A stretch of 64,000 bases of DNA from VRUE01 sp963762205 (GCA_963762205.1 CAVXJZ010000006.1:62001-126000); one strand, 5' to 3'. Positions 36,652-45,774 are shown, counted from the stretch's first letter. Notes: generated by a model not told the origin, from the letters alone. Numbers and translations are program-made.

Positions 36652-37934
36652 TCGACAGTCCCAGACGAGTCGCCGTGATCGGCGGCAACCGGATTCCCTT
36701 CGCGCGCTCCGACAGCGCCTACGCGCACGCGACCAACCAGGACATGCTGACCGCCGCGCTCGACGGCCTGGTCGACCGCTTCGGCCTCGCCGGCGAGCGC
36801 CTCGACGAGGTCGCCGGCGGCGCCGTCCTCAAGCACTCGCGCGACCGCGACCTGACCCGGGAGAGCGTGCTCAGCACCCGGCTCGCTGCCGAGACGCCCG
36901 CCTACGACGTCCAGCAGGCCTGCGGAACGGGGCTGGAGACGACGATCCTCGTCGCCAACAAGATCGCCCTCGGACAGGCCGACGCCGGCATCGCCTGCGG
37001 CGTCGACACCACCTCCGACGCGCCGCTGGCGCTCAACGAGGGCCTGCGCGAGACGCTGCTGGAGGCCAACCGCCAACGCTCCACCACCGGCAAGCTGCGT
37101 GCCCTCACCGGCCTGCGGCCCGGCCACGTCGTGCCCGCCATCCCTCGCAACGAGGAGCCGCGAACCGGCCTCTCGATGGGCGAGCACTGCGCGATCATGG
37201 CCTCCGAGTGGGAGATCGGCCGCGCCGAGCAGGACGAGCTCGCCGTCGCCAGCCACCGCAACCTGGCCGCCGCCTACGAGCGCGGCTTCCTCGACGACCT
37301 TCTCACCCCCTACCAGGGCCTCGAGCGCGACCAGAACCTGCGGCCCGACTCCAGCGCCGAGAAGCTGGCGAAGCTGAAGCCGGCCTTCGGCGGCGAGGAG
37401 GGGACGATGACCGCCGCCAACTCGACGCCGCTCAGTGACGGGGCGAGCGCCGTGCTGCTGGCGAGCGAGGACTGGGCGAAGGAGCGCGATCTGCCGGTCC
37501 TCGCCTACCTGACCGAGGCGCAGACCGCCGCCGTCGACCACGTCCACAAGCGCGAAGGGCTGCTGATGGCGCCCGCCTACGCGATGCCGCGCATGCTGGG
37601 CCGCCTCGGCGCCGGGCTCGAGGACTTCGACTACTACGAGCTCCACGAGGCCTTCGCGGCCCAGGTCCTCTGCACGCTCAGGGCCTGGGAGGACCCCGAG
37701 TTCGGCAGGGAGAGGCTCGGCCTCGACGGCCCGTTCGGCTCGATCGACCGCGCCAGGCTCAACGTCAACGGCGGCTCTCTCGCCGCCGGGCACCCGTTCG
37801 CGGCGACCGGCGGGCGCATTGTCGCGGCGCTCGCCAAGCAGCTCCACGAGGACGGCAGTGGCCGCGGCGTGATCAGCATCTGCGCCGCCGGCGGCCAGGG
37901 CGTCGTCGCGGTGCTGGAAGGGCCGCGGTCATGA
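36648..37934 (+). CDS. Thiolase (acetyl-CoA acetyltransferase family)
   Basis: This enzyme has 428 residues. The GTG start overlaps the regulator stop and gives MIDSPRRVAVIGGNRIPFAR, the usual thiolase opening. The nucleophile Cys lies in YDVQQACGTGLETTILVANK. The other active-site motifs are YYELHEAFAAQVLCTLRAW (His), NVNGGSLAAGHPFAATGGRI (GHP His) and the final ISICAAGGQGVVAVLE (Cys). The insertion between (TGLSMGEHCAIMASEW, TAANSTPLSDGASAVLLASE) is normal. It cleaves 3-ketoacyl-CoA in beta-oxidation or, in reverse, condenses acyl-CoAs. The downstream FabG, MaoC and two acyl-CoA dehydrogenases supply the other three steps of the spiral. Confidence 0.95.
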   Translation: MIDSPRRVAVIGGNRIPFARSDSAYAHATNQDMLTAALDGLVDRFGLAGERLDEVAGGAVLKHSRDRDLTRESVLSTRLAAETPAYDVQQACGTGLETTILVANKIALGQADAGIACGVDTTSDAPLALNEGLRETLLEANRQRSTTGKLRALTGLRPGHVVPAIPRNEEPRTGLSMGEHCAIMASEWEIGRAEQDELAVASHRNLAAAYERGFLDDLLTPYQGLERDQNLRPDSSAEKLAKLKPAFGGEEGTMTAANSTPLSDGASAVLLASEDWAKERDLPVLAYLTEAQTAAVDHVHKREGLLMAPAYAMPRMLGRLGAGLEDFDYYELHEAFAAQVLCTLRAWEDPEFGRERLGLDGPFGSIDRARLNVNGGSLAAGHPFAATGGRIVAALAKQLHEDGSGRGVISICAAGGQGVVAVLEGPRS

Positions 37935-37994
37935 GAGTCCAAATCGAGACGGTGATTTCCGGTGATTCGAGTCCGGGTCGATTTGGACTCGAAT
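37935..37994. repeat. Two mutually exclusive hairpins between thiolase and FabG genes
   Basis: GAGTCCAAATCGA (37935-37947) is perfectly matched at 37978-37990. Alternatively ATTCGAGTCC (37965-37974) pairs with 37985-37994. The right arms overlap, so only one can form at a time. The site lies within an operon and ends at the upstream ATG of the FabG gene, so attenuation or start-codon masking is conceivable. Confidence 0.6.
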
Positions 37995-38004
37995 GGGGTG
38001 TCTC

Positions 38005-39339
38005 GTGAGCGGCGGCGATCGCTACGCCCAGCTCGTCAACGCGCCGGTCGTCTCGACCCTCGCCAGGCAGCTCGGGCTGCCGCAGCCGGTCAGCCTCGAC
38101 CGCTACCGCGAGGGCGACCCGGTCATCTCCGGCCCCGTGCTCAGCGCGGCGGCCCCCGGCGCCCGACTCGAGCGGGCGCTGAAGGCCGCCCTCGACCGGA
38201 TCGGGGTCGAACGGGCCGGGGCCGAGGGCAGGGCGAAGGCGCTCGTCTTCGACGCCTCCGGCATCGCCGACTCCACCGAGCTGGTCGAGCTGCAGCGCTT
38301 CTTCTATCCGGCGGTCGGCCGCCTCCAGCGCAACGGGCGCGTGATCGTGCTCGGCCTCCCGGCCGCGGAGGCGGGCTCGACCAGGGCCGCGACCGCGCAG
38401 CGGGCGCTCGAGGGCTTCACCCGCTCGCTCGCCAAGGAGGTGGGCGGGCGCGGCGCCACCGCCCAGCTCGTGCTGGTCTCCGCGGGTGGCGAGGACCAGC
38501 TCGACTCGACCCTGCGCTTCCTGCTCTCGCCCCGCTCCGCCTACGTCTCCGGGCAGGTGATCGAGGTCGGCGCGGGCGTCGCGCCCGTCCCCGAGCTCGA
38601 CTGGGAGCGGCCGCTGGCAGGGAAGACCGCGCTCGTCACCGGCGCCTCGCGCGGGATCGGCGCCGCGATCGCCAGGACGCTCGCCCGCGACGGCGCCGCG
38701 GTGGTCGGGCTCGACATCCCGCAGGCGGCGGCGGAGCTGGCCGCGGTCGCCGCCGAGACAGGCGGCGAGGAGCCGATCGAGCTCGACATCACCGCGGCCG
38801 AGGCACCCGAGCGGATCGCCGAGCGCCTCGCCGGCGGCCTCGACCTGCTCGTCCACAACGCCGGCGTCACCAAGGACCGGACGATCGCCAAGATGCCCGA
38901 GGAGCGCTGGACGACGCTGATCGAGATCAACCTCTCCAGCGAGGAGCGGATCAACGACGCCCTGCTCGACGCCGGCCTGCTCGCCACCAACGGCCGCATC
39001 GTCTGCGTCTCCTCGATGTCGGGGATCGCGGGCAACTCCGGGCAGACCAACTACGCGACCTCGAAGGCCGGCGTGATCGGCATGGTCGAGGCGCTGGCGC
39101 CAGAGCTCGCCAGGCGCGGCGCGACGATCAACGCCGTCGCCCCCGGCTTCATCGAGACGCAGATGACGGCGGCGATGCCGGTCGGCCCGCGCGAAGCGGG
39201 GAGGCGGATGAGCAGCCTCTCGCAGGGCGGGCTGCCGGTCGACGTCGCCGAGACGATCGCCTGGTTCGCAAGCCCGGCTTCGACCGGGGTAAACGGCAAC
39301 ACGGTCCGCGTCTGCGGCCAGAACCTCCTGGGGGCCTGA
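38005..39339 (+). CDS. FabG4-type 3-oxoacyl-(ACP/CoA) reductase, two-domain SDR
   Basis: This protein has 444 residues. The GTG at 38005 follows a GGGGTG and gives MSGGDRYAQLVNAPVVSTLA, matching the opening of mycobacterial FabG4; an ATG 12 bases upstream is an alternative. Residues 1-195 are a degenerate Rossmann domain (RYREGDPVISGPVLSAAAPG, NGRVIVLGLPAAEAGS). Residues 200-440 are the active SDR: KTALVTGASRGIGAAIARTL, LVHNAGVTKDRTIAKM, IVCVSSMSGIAGNSGQTNYA TSKAG (Ser, Tyr, Lys) and VAPGFIETQMTAAMP. It reduces 3-oxoacyl thioesters with NAD(P)H. It sits between thiolase and MaoC in the operon. Confidence 0.93.
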   Translation: MSGGDRYAQLVNAPVVSTLARQLGLPQPVSLDRYREGDPVISGPVLSAAAPGARLERALKAALDRIGVERAGAEGRAKALVFDASGIADSTELVELQRFFYPAVGRLQRNGRVIVLGLPAAEAGSTRAATAQRALEGFTRSLAKEVGGRGATAQLVLVSAGGEDQLDSTLRFLLSPRSAYVSGQVIEVGAGVAPVPELDWERPLAGKTALVTGASRGIGAAIARTLARDGAAVVGLDIPQAAAELAAVAAETGGEEPIELDITAAEAPERIAERLAGGLDLLVHNAGVTKDRTIAKMPEERWTTLIEINLSSEERINDALLDAGLLATNGRIVCVSSMSGIAGNSGQTNYATSKAGVIGMVEALAPELARRGATINAVAPGFIETQMTAAMPVGPREAGRRMSSLSQGGLPVDVAETIAWFASPASTGVNGNTVRVCGQNLLGA

Positions 39340-39343
39340 GCGC

Positions 39344-40246
39344 ATGACCACGCGCGAGCTGAGCAGCGCCCCGACCATCCTGCCGCTCTACGCTCGGGCG
39401 GCGGCCCCATTGATCCCCGGCGCCTCGCTGCTCCCCTTCCTGCCCGGCGGCGGCGGCGAGATCCCGGAGCTCGAGCTGAAGCTGGCCGGGGTGCGCGCCG
39501 AGCCCGAGCGGCTCGCCGCCTACGACAGGGTCTGCGGCTTCGCGCTCCGCGACGACCTCCCTCCGACCTACCCGCACGTGCTCGCCTTCCCCCTGCACAT
39601 GGCGGTGATGGCCGACGGAAGCTTCCCGTTCGGCGCCGTCGGCCTCGTCCACCTCGAGAACCGGATCGCCCAGCATCGGCCGATCGGGGTCGGCGAGGAG
39701 CTGGCCCTGACGGTGCGGCCGACCGGGCTGCGCCCCCACGCCAAGGGGCGAACCTTCAGCCTCCTCACCGAGGCGCGGGCCGGCGACGATCTCGTCTGGG
39801 AGAGCGAGAGCACGATGCTGCGCCGCGGCGGCGGCGAGGCGAAGAAATCGTCCTACGGGAAGCGCACGCCCGCCGCCGGCGGCGGATCGCGGTCCGGAGA
39901 CGCCGGCGACGCGGCGCCCTCCGGCGAGTGGCGGCTCGGTGGCGACCTCGGCCGCCGCTACGCCGCCGTCTCCGGCGACCGCAACCCGATCCACATGCAC
40001 GCCCTGACCGCGAAGCCGCTCGGCTTCCCGGCGGCGATCGCCCACGGCATGTGGACCAAGGCGCGGGCGCTTGCGGCGCTCGAGCCAAGACTGCCCGACT
40101 CGTTCGTCGTCGACGTCGCCTTCCGGCGGCCGATCCTGCTTCCGGGCCGGGTCGAGTTCGGCAGCCGCGAGAAGGACGGCGCAATCGAGTTCTTCGTCCG
40201 CGACGCGGAGAAGCACACCCCACACCTGGAAGGGAGCATCAAGTGA
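39344..40246 (+). CDS. MaoC-type (R)-enoyl-CoA hydratase
   Basis: This protein has 300 residues. The N-terminal half is a degenerate hotdog fold (YPHVLAFPLHMAVMADGSFP, VHLENRIAQHRPIGVGEELA). The C-terminal half carries the catalytic motif RRYAAVSGDRNPIHMHALTA (Asp and His) and GFPAAIAHGMWTKARALAAL. This two-hotdog plan is that of (R)-specific 2-enoyl-CoA hydratases. It follows FabG by 4 bases, and its TGA overlaps the GTG of the next gene. In the operon it would hydrate enoyl-CoA to the (R)-3-hydroxy form that FabG-type enzymes use. The order of steps depends on which way the pathway runs. Confidence 0.9.
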   Translation: MTTRELSSAPTILPLYARAAAPLIPGASLLPFLPGGGGEIPELELKLAGVRAEPERLAAYDRVCGFALRDDLPPTYPHVLAFPLHMAVMADGSFPFGAVGLVHLENRIAQHRPIGVGEELALTVRPTGLRPHAKGRTFSLLTEARAGDDLVWESESTMLRRGGGEAKKSSYGKRTPAAGGGSRSGDAGDAAPSGEWRLGGDLGRRYAAVSGDRNPIHMHALTAKPLGFPAAIAHGMWTKARALAALEPRLPDSFVVDVAFRRPILLPGRVEFGSREKDGAIEFFVRDAEKHTPHLEGSIK

Positions 40247-41577
40247 CGACCGCCAACTCCGACAGGGGGATCGCCGACCGCAGCATGGGATACGGCCTGA
40301 AGGCGCTCAACCGCCTCGCCGGCTCGAACCTGCTCGACCGGATCCGGATCCGCAAGCAGGTCGAGAGGATCGTCTTCCGGACGACCAGGGGAGGCTTCCG
40401 CACGGCGACCGCCGCCGGCCGCACGTTCAAGGCGGCCCAGAAGCTGGGCAAACCGGCGCGCCAGGCGAAGGGCAGGTCCTCCGGCCTCTTCGACGTGACG
40501 CCCGACGAGGAGCAGCAGATGTTCCAGGAGGCCGGCGGCGCGTTCGCCGAGGAGAAGGTGCGCCCGGCGGCGCTCGAGGCCGACGCCGACTGCTCGACGC
40601 CGCCCGAGCTGCTGGCCCAGGCGGCCGAGCTCGGGGTCAACATGCTCGGAGTCCCCGAGGAGCTCGGCGGCGTCATGCACGAGCAGGCGGCGGTGACCAG
40701 CGTCCTGATCGGCGAGGCGCTCGCCCACGGGGACCTCGGCATCGCCTACGCCGCGCTCGCCCCCGGCGCCGTCGCCACGGCGATCGGCCACTGGGGCAGC
40801 GCCGAGCAGGAGGCCGCCTACCTGCCCGCGTTCACCGGCGAGGACGTGCCCGCGGCGGCGCTCGCGATCCTCGAGCCGGCTCCCCTCTTCGACCCGCTGA
40901 AGCTGCGCACGAAGGCGCGGCGCGAGGGCGAGGACTGGGTCCTCGACGGCGCCAAGTCGCTGGTCGCGCGGGCCACGGACTGCGAGCTCTTCCTGGTCGG
41001 CGCCGAGACCGGCGATGGGCCGGCGCTGTTCGTGATCGAGTCGGGTGCCGAGGGCCTCTCGGTGGAAGCCGAGCCGGCGATGGGGCTGCGCCCTGCCGCC
41101 ACCGGCCGCCTCCTGCTCGAGGGCGTGCGCCTGCCCGCCACCGCGATCCTCGGCGAGGGGCGCGGCGAGGACTACGTCGAGTGCGTCAACCGCGCCCGCG
41201 TCGCCTGGTGCAGCCTGGCCGTCGGCACGGCGCAGGCGGTCCTCGACTACGTGATCCCCTACGTCAACGAGCGCTCCGCCTTCGGCGAACCGATCTCGAA
41301 CCGCCAGGGGGTCGCCTTCGCGGTCTCCGACATCGGCATCGAGACCGGCGGCATGCGGCTGACCACCTACCGCGCGGCAAGCCGCGCCGACCGCGGCGAG
41401 GACTTCGCCCGCGAGACGGCGCTGGCCCGCCGCCTCTGCGCGAGCAAGGGGATGGAGATCGGCTCCGAAGGTGTGCAGCTGCTCGGCGGCCACGGCTTCG
41501 TCAAGGAGCACCCGGTCGAGCGCTGGTACCGAGACCTCCGCGCCGCGGGCGTCATGGAGGGCGCCCTGCTCGTCTGA
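40243..41577 (+). CDS. Acyl-CoA dehydrogenase (variant with basic N-terminal extension)
   Basis: This protein has 444 residues and starts at a GTG in a GTGA overlap. About 80 residues of basic, helical extension (NLLDRIRIRKQVERIVFRTT) precede the dehydrogenase domains. Landmarks are ELGVNMLGVPEELGGVMHEQ, AALAILEPAPLFDPLKLRTK (loose version of the usual xxSEPxxGSD), DWVLDGAKSLVARATDCELF, SNRQGVAFAVSDIGIETGGM and VQLLGGHGFVKEHPVERWYR. The middle beta domain is less conserved than in canonical enzymes. With the next gene it probably forms a heteromeric pair, as seen for steroid and branched-substrate dehydrogenases. Membrane or partner binding by the extension is inferred. Confidence 0.88.
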   Translation: MTTANSDRGIADRSMGYGLKALNRLAGSNLLDRIRIRKQVERIVFRTTRGGFRTATAAGRTFKAAQKLGKPARQAKGRSSGLFDVTPDEEQQMFQEAGGAFAEEKVRPAALEADADCSTPPELLAQAAELGVNMLGVPEELGGVMHEQAAVTSVLIGEALAHGDLGIAYAALAPGAVATAIGHWGSAEQEAAYLPAFTGEDVPAAALAILEPAPLFDPLKLRTKARREGEDWVLDGAKSLVARATDCELFLVGAETGDGPALFVIESGAEGLSVEAEPAMGLRPAATGRLLLEGVRLPATAILGEGRGEDYVECVNRARVAWCSLAVGTAQAVLDYVIPYVNERSAFGEPISNRQGVAFAVSDIGIETGGMRLTTYRAASRADRGEDFARETALARRLCASKGMEIGSEGVQLLGGHGFVKEHPVERWYRDLRAAGVMEGALLV

Positions 41578-41613
41578 GCCGCCCGCCCCCTTCAGAGCGA
41601 AAGAGAGATAGCG

Positions 41614-42828
41614 ATGATCAACCTCGAGACACCGAAGAAGTTCAAGCCCCTCGCCAGCCAGGCCCACCAGGTCGCGACCGAGGTCTTCCGACCGATCTCG
41701 CGCAAGTACGACGAGGCCGAGCACGCCTACCCGAAAGAGCTCGACATGCTCGCCTCGCTGATCGACGGCATGAACGAGGCCTCCGAGCACGGCGCCTCCG
41801 GCGCCGCCGGCGTCCGCCGCGAGGCCGGCGACGACGACTCCGGCGAGAACCGCAACGGCACCAACCTCTCGACCGTGCTCGGCATCATCGAGCTCTGCTG
41901 GGGCGATGTCGGCCTGCTGCTGACGATGCCGCGCCAGGGGCTCGGCAACTCGGCGATCGCCTCGGTGGCGAGCGAGGAGCAGCTCGAGCGCTACGGCGGC
42001 AAATGGGCGGCGATGGCGATCACCGAGCCGGAAGCGGGCTCGGACTCGGCGGCGATCCGCACCACCGCGGAGCTCGACGGCGACGAGTACGTGCTCAACG
42101 GCGAGAAGATCTTCGTCACCTCCGGCGACCGCGCCGACCTGATCGTCGTCTGGGCGACCCTCGACCGCTCCAAGGGCCGCGCCGCGATCAAGTCGTTCAT
42201 CGTCGAGCGCGACAACCCCGGCCTGAAGCTGGACCGGCTCGAGCACAAGCTCGGGATCAGGGCCTCCGACACCGCCAACTTCACCCTGCAGGACTGCCGG
42301 GTGCCGCAGGAGGCGCTGCTCGGCGATCCGGAGGTGAACGTCGAGAAGGGCTTTGCCGGCGCGATGCAGACCTTCGACAACACCCGGCCCCTGGTCGCGG
42401 GGATGGCCTGCGGCGTGGCCCGCGCCGCGCTCGAGGAGACCCGCGCCCGCCTCGCCGAGGCCGGGGTCGAGATCGCCTACTCGACCCCCGCCCTTTCCCA
42501 GCACGCCGCGGCGGCGCGCTTCCTGGAGATGGAGGCCGACTACGAGGCGGCGCTGCTGCTCACCCTGCACGCGGCCTGGATGGCCGACAACAGCAAGCCG
42601 AACTCCCTGCAGGCCTCGATGGCCAAGGCGAAGGCGGGCCGCACCTGCGTCGACGTCGCGCTCGGCTGCGTCGAGCTCTGCGGCAGCGTCGGCTACGGCG
42701 AGAACGAGCTGCTCGAGAAGTGGGCCCGCGACGCCAAGATCCTCGACATCTTCGAGGGCACGCAGCAGATCCAGCTACTGATCGTCGCCCGCCAGCTGCT
42801 CGGCAAGAGCTCCGCCGAGCTCAGGTAG
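41614..42828 (+). CDS. Acyl-CoA dehydrogenase
   Basis: This protein has 404 residues, with AAAGAGAG upstream of the ATG. The N-domain ends LCWGDVGLLLTMPRQGLGNS. The beta domain has AMAITEPEAGSDSAAIRTTA and KIFVTSGDRADLIVVWATLD. The C-domain has FDNTRPLVAGMACGVARAAL, QASMAKAKAGRTCVDVALGC and KILDIFEGTQQIQLLIVARQ. The insert EASEHGASGAAGVRREAGDD near residue 60 is unusual and likely a surface loop. It is the last gene of the TetR-led operon, and its end overlaps the tail of the opposite-strand HxlR gene by 8 bases. It oxidises acyl-CoA to enoyl-CoA; chain preference is unknown. Confidence 0.93.
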   Translation: MINLETPKKFKPLASQAHQVATEVFRPISRKYDEAEHAYPKELDMLASLIDGMNEASEHGASGAAGVRREAGDDDSGENRNGTNLSTVLGIIELCWGDVGLLLTMPRQGLGNSAIASVASEEQLERYGGKWAAMAITEPEAGSDSAAIRTTAELDGDEYVLNGEKIFVTSGDRADLIVVWATLDRSKGRAAIKSFIVERDNPGLKLDRLEHKLGIRASDTANFTLQDCRVPQEALLGDPEVNVEKGFAGAMQTFDNTRPLVAGMACGVARAALEETRARLAEAGVEIAYSTPALSQHAAAARFLEMEADYEAALLLTLHAAWMADNSKPNSLQASMAKAKAGRTCVDVALGCVELCGSVGYGENELLEKWARDAKILDIFEGTQQIQLLIVARQLLGKSSAELR

Positions 42829-43501
42829 CGAGGGCCGGGGACTTCTTCGACTCGACCTCCTCGAGGGCGCTCTCGCGGTGCTCCTCGGGGAGGGCGACCA
42901 TCGCCCGCAGGGCCTCGAGGGCGGCCCGGTCCCCGTCGACCTCGGCGGCGACCTCGCCGTCCTCGCCGAGCATCAGGGCCATCACCTCCCACGGCGTGCC
43001 GATGAGGACCACGTCGGGGGCCTCGGCCTCGCCCCTCCGGGCGTCGATCCAGCCGTCCTCGATCCGCAGCCGGTAGGCCTCCTCACCGCAGCGCAGGCCG
43101 ACCGTCAGCGACTCGTCCGGGCCCGGCCGCAGGACCACGCGAAGGGCATTGGGCAGCATTGCGGGCGGCATCTCGGCGACCGTCGCCGGGTCGTGGAAGT
43201 TGAGTCCCCAGCGGCCCAGCTCGAGCAGCGGCCGCTCGAGCCCGCGGCCAAGCGGGGTCAGCTCGTAGGCGGTCGCCGAGGCGGGCGGGCCGAGCTCCCG
43301 GCGGCGGACGATGCCCGACCCCTCGAGCTCGCGAAGGCGCTTGGTGAGGATGTCGGTGGGCGCGCCGCCGACCGCGCGGGCGAGGTCGGTGAAACGAAGC
43401 GGGCCGAGCATCAGCTCGCGGACGATGAGCAGCGACCAGCGCTCGCCGACCTGATCCAGGGCGGAGGCGACGCTGCACAGCTGGCCGTATTCGCGTCCCA
43501 T
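42821..43501 (-). CDS. HxlR family regulator with SCP2-like C-terminal domain
   Basis: This protein has 226 residues. The winged helix reads CSVASALDQVGERWSLLIVR, ELMLGPLRFTDLARAVGGAP, TDILTKRLRELEGSGIVRRR and YELTPLGRGLERPLLELGRW, the full HxlR pattern with an early Cys (Cys9) that is often redox-sensitive in the family. Residues 115-210 (LRVVLRPGPDESLTVGLRCG, YRLRIEDGWIDARRGEAEAP, DVVLIGTPWEVMALMLGE) resemble a sterol-carrier/SCP2 domain that could bind a lipid effector. It is divergent from the MMPL transporter, with 35 bases between starts, and likely regulates it. The SCP2 reading is from pattern only. Confidence 0.87.
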   Translation of the reverse strand: MGREYGQLCSVASALDQVGERWSLLIVRELMLGPLRFTDLARAVGGAPTDILTKRLRELEGSGIVRRRELGPPASATAYELTPLGRGLERPLLELGRWGLNFHDPATVAEMPPAMLPNALRVVLRPGPDESLTVGLRCGEEAYRLRIEDGWIDARRGEAEAPDVVLIGTPWEVMALMLGEDGEVAAEVDGDRAALEALRAMVALPEEHRESALEEVESKKSPALAT

Positions 43502-43531
43502 GGGCCGATGGTAGCAGCGTTAATTGGGAAA

Positions 43532-43549
43532 TCAAAGTGAGTGCTTTGA
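43532..43549. promoter_or_regulatory. TCAAAG-N6-CTTTGA dyad at MMPL start, probable HxlR operator
   Basis: This is a perfect 6-bp inverted repeat with a 6-base spacer (TGAGTG). The GTG start of the transporter (43537) lies inside it. The site also lies 31 bases from the HxlR gene start, so a bound regulator could block both genes. Confidence 0.45.
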
Positions 43550-45705
43550 AATCTGGTACGGTCCCTGCCACCTTGTTCGCCCGCGTCGCCGACCTCACCT
43601 GGAAGCGCCCGAAGCTGGTCCTCGCCGCGGTCGCCGTCGTCGCCGTCGTCGCCGTCGCGATCGGAAAGGACGTCGAGCACCACCTGCAGGCGGCCGGCTT
43701 CACCGACTCCGCCTCGGAGAGCGAGAGGGCGAAGAGCACACTCAGCGAGGCGCTCGGCTACGACGCCAACCCGGCGATCTTCATCGTCGTCCGGCGGCCG
43801 GGCGGCGGGCAGCTCGACCTGGCCGATCCCGGGGTGCGCCGCCAGGTCGACCGGCTGGCGGGCCGCGCCGCCGAGGTCGAATACGTCGGCAGGGTCGTCA
43901 ACCCGCTGCACGACAGGCGCGCCGCCCCCGCCCTGATCGCCAAGGACGGGCAGTCCCTCGTCCTGCTCGCCGACCTCTCGACGGGCGACACCGAAGAGCG
44001 CGGCGGCGTCGCCGCCGAACGGATGCAGCCGCTGACCCGGGCGAGCGGCCTCGAGGTCTCGATCGGCGGCTACGCCCCCGGATTCAACGAGGTCAACGAC
44101 CAGACCAAAGCCGACCTCACCAAGGCGGAGCTGATCGCCTTCCCGATCCTCGCCCTGCTGCTGCTGTTCGTCTTCCGCGGCGTGGTCGCGGCCGGCATCC
44201 CGCTGCTGATCGGCGGGCTCTCGATCGTCGGCACCCTGCTCGTGCTGCGCATCATGTCGACCTTCGTCGACACCTCGGTCTTCGCGCTCAACATCGCCAC
44301 CGGCCTCAGCCTCGGCCTGGCCGTCGACTACGCGCTGCTGATGGTCTCCAGGTACAGGGAGGAGATCGGCCGCCACGGGGCGACGCGCGAGGCGCACCGG
44401 CGCACGGTGATGACCGCCGGCCGCACCGCGGTCTTCTCGGGCCTCACCGTCGCCGCGGCGATGGCGGCGCTGGTCTTCATGCCGCAGCGCTTCCTCTACT
44501 CGATCGCCGTCGCCGGCGCCTCCGTCGGCCTGCTCTCCGCGGTGATAGCGATCCTCGTCGTCCCCTCCCTCCTCGCCCTGCTCGGCCCCCGCATCGACGC
44601 GCTCTCGATCCGCCGCGGCCCCTCCGTCTCCGCCGAGTCCGACGGCTGGTACCGACTGGCGCGCGGCGTCATGCGACGCCCGGTCGCGGTCGCCCTGGCC
44701 AGCTCGGCCCTGCTGCTGGCGGCGGCGACGCCATTGATCTGGACCACCCTCACCGGCCCGAACGCCGACTTCGTCCCCGACGGCAAGCCGTCGAGGGTGG
44801 CCAACGACTACGTCGAAGCCCACTACCCGCGGGACGTGCTCGAGGCGGTCACGGTCACGGTCACCGGGCCGCAGAGCCGCGCCGCGCTGGCCCGCTTCCG
44901 CGGCGACCTGCTGTCGCTCGGCGGCGTCGTCCGCGGCGCCCCCTTCGCCCGCGCCTCCGACCGCGTCGCCTACGCGAACTTCGCCCTCGCCGACCCGGCG
45001 ACCTCGAGCGCCGCCCAGGACACCGTCAACGAGATCCGCGACCTGACGCCGCCGGGGGCGGGCGCGGTGCTCGTCTCCGGCAACACGGCGGGCTTCATCG
45101 ACCAGAAGCAGAGCCTGCTCGACCACATGCCCCTGGTGGTCGCGATCGTCGCCGCGACCACGCTGCTCATCCTCTTCCTGCTCACCGGCTCCGTCCTGCT
45201 GCCGCTGAAGACGCTGCTGATGAACGCGATGACGCTCGGCGCCACCCTCGGGATCGTCGTCCTCTCCTTCCAGCGGGGCCTGCTCGACGGCCTCTTCGAC
45301 TACCAGGGCCCGAACGCGGTCGAGGTGACCAGCCTCGTCTTCCTCTTCGCGATCGTCTTCGGCCTGGCGACCGACTACGCGGTGCTCGTCATGGCCCGGA
45401 TCAAAGAGCAGCACGACCTCGGCAAGAGCAACGAGGAGGCGGTCGCGGTCGGCATCGGCAGGACCGGCCGGGTGATCACCGCCGCCGCCCTCTGCATCGC
45501 GGTCGTCTTCCTCGCCTTCGGCGTCAGCTCCGTCTTCTTCATGAAGCAGATCGCGGTCGGCGTCGCGGTCGGCGTGCTGCTCGACGCGACCGTCGTCCGC
45601 GCCCTGCTCGTGCCCTCGCTGATGCGCCTGCTCGGCGACTGGAACTGGTGGGCGCCGCGGCACCTGCGCCGCATCCAGCGGCGCTTCGGCTTCTCCGAGG
45701 CCTGA
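43537..45705 (+). CDS. MMPL/RND family transporter
   Basis: This protein has 722 residues and starts at a GTG. It has about 12 membrane helices in two halves, each preceded by an extracytoplasmic domain. The first is after helix 1 (LVLAAVAVVAVVAVAIGKDV). Helices 2-6 include ELIAFPILALLLLFVFRGVV and SLGLAVDYALLMVSRYREEI, with the proton-relay Asp in AVDYALLM. The second half repeats this as VFGLATDYAVLVMARIKEQH. It exports lipids or small hydrophobic molecules using the proton gradient. It is smaller than mycobacterial MmpL proteins and lacks their long C-terminal tail. It is followed by a long hairpin and then a CoA ligase gene. Confidence 0.93.
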   Translation: MSALKSGTVPATLFARVADLTWKRPKLVLAAVAVVAVVAVAIGKDVEHHLQAAGFTDSASESERAKSTLSEALGYDANPAIFIVVRRPGGGQLDLADPGVRRQVDRLAGRAAEVEYVGRVVNPLHDRRAAPALIAKDGQSLVLLADLSTGDTEERGGVAAERMQPLTRASGLEVSIGGYAPGFNEVNDQTKADLTKAELIAFPILALLLLFVFRGVVAAGIPLLIGGLSIVGTLLVLRIMSTFVDTSVFALNIATGLSLGLAVDYALLMVSRYREEIGRHGATREAHRRTVMTAGRTAVFSGLTVAAAMAALVFMPQRFLYSIAVAGASVGLLSAVIAILVVPSLLALLGPRIDALSIRRGPSVSAESDGWYRLARGVMRRPVAVALASSALLLAAATPLIWTTLTGPNADFVPDGKPSRVANDYVEAHYPRDVLEAVTVTVTGPQSRAALARFRGDLLSLGGVVRGAPFARASDRVAYANFALADPATSSAAQDTVNEIRDLTPPGAGAVLVSGNTAGFIDQKQSLLDHMPLVVAIVAATTLLILFLLTGSVLLPLKTLLMNAMTLGATLGIVVLSFQRGLLDGLFDYQGPNAVEVTSLVFLFAIVFGLATDYAVLVMARIKEQHDLGKSNEEAVAVGIGRTGRVITAAALCIAVVFLAFGVSSVFFMKQIAVGVAVGVLLDATVVRALLVPSLMRLLGDWNWWAPRHLRRIQRRFGFSEA

Positions 45706-45725
45706 CGGCCCCGCCCACCCCCTCC

Positions 45726-45774
45726 GCCGACGGGCCGAAAAGCGAAGCCCGACCGCGCTTTTCGGCCCGTCGGC
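45726..45774. terminator. 19-bp perfect hairpin after MMPL gene
   Basis: The arms (GCCGACGGGCCGAAAAGCG and its complement) surround an 11-base loop. It starts 21 bases past the MMPL stop and 26 bases before the next GTG, where a terminator would be expected, but no T-run follows. Confidence 0.7.
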
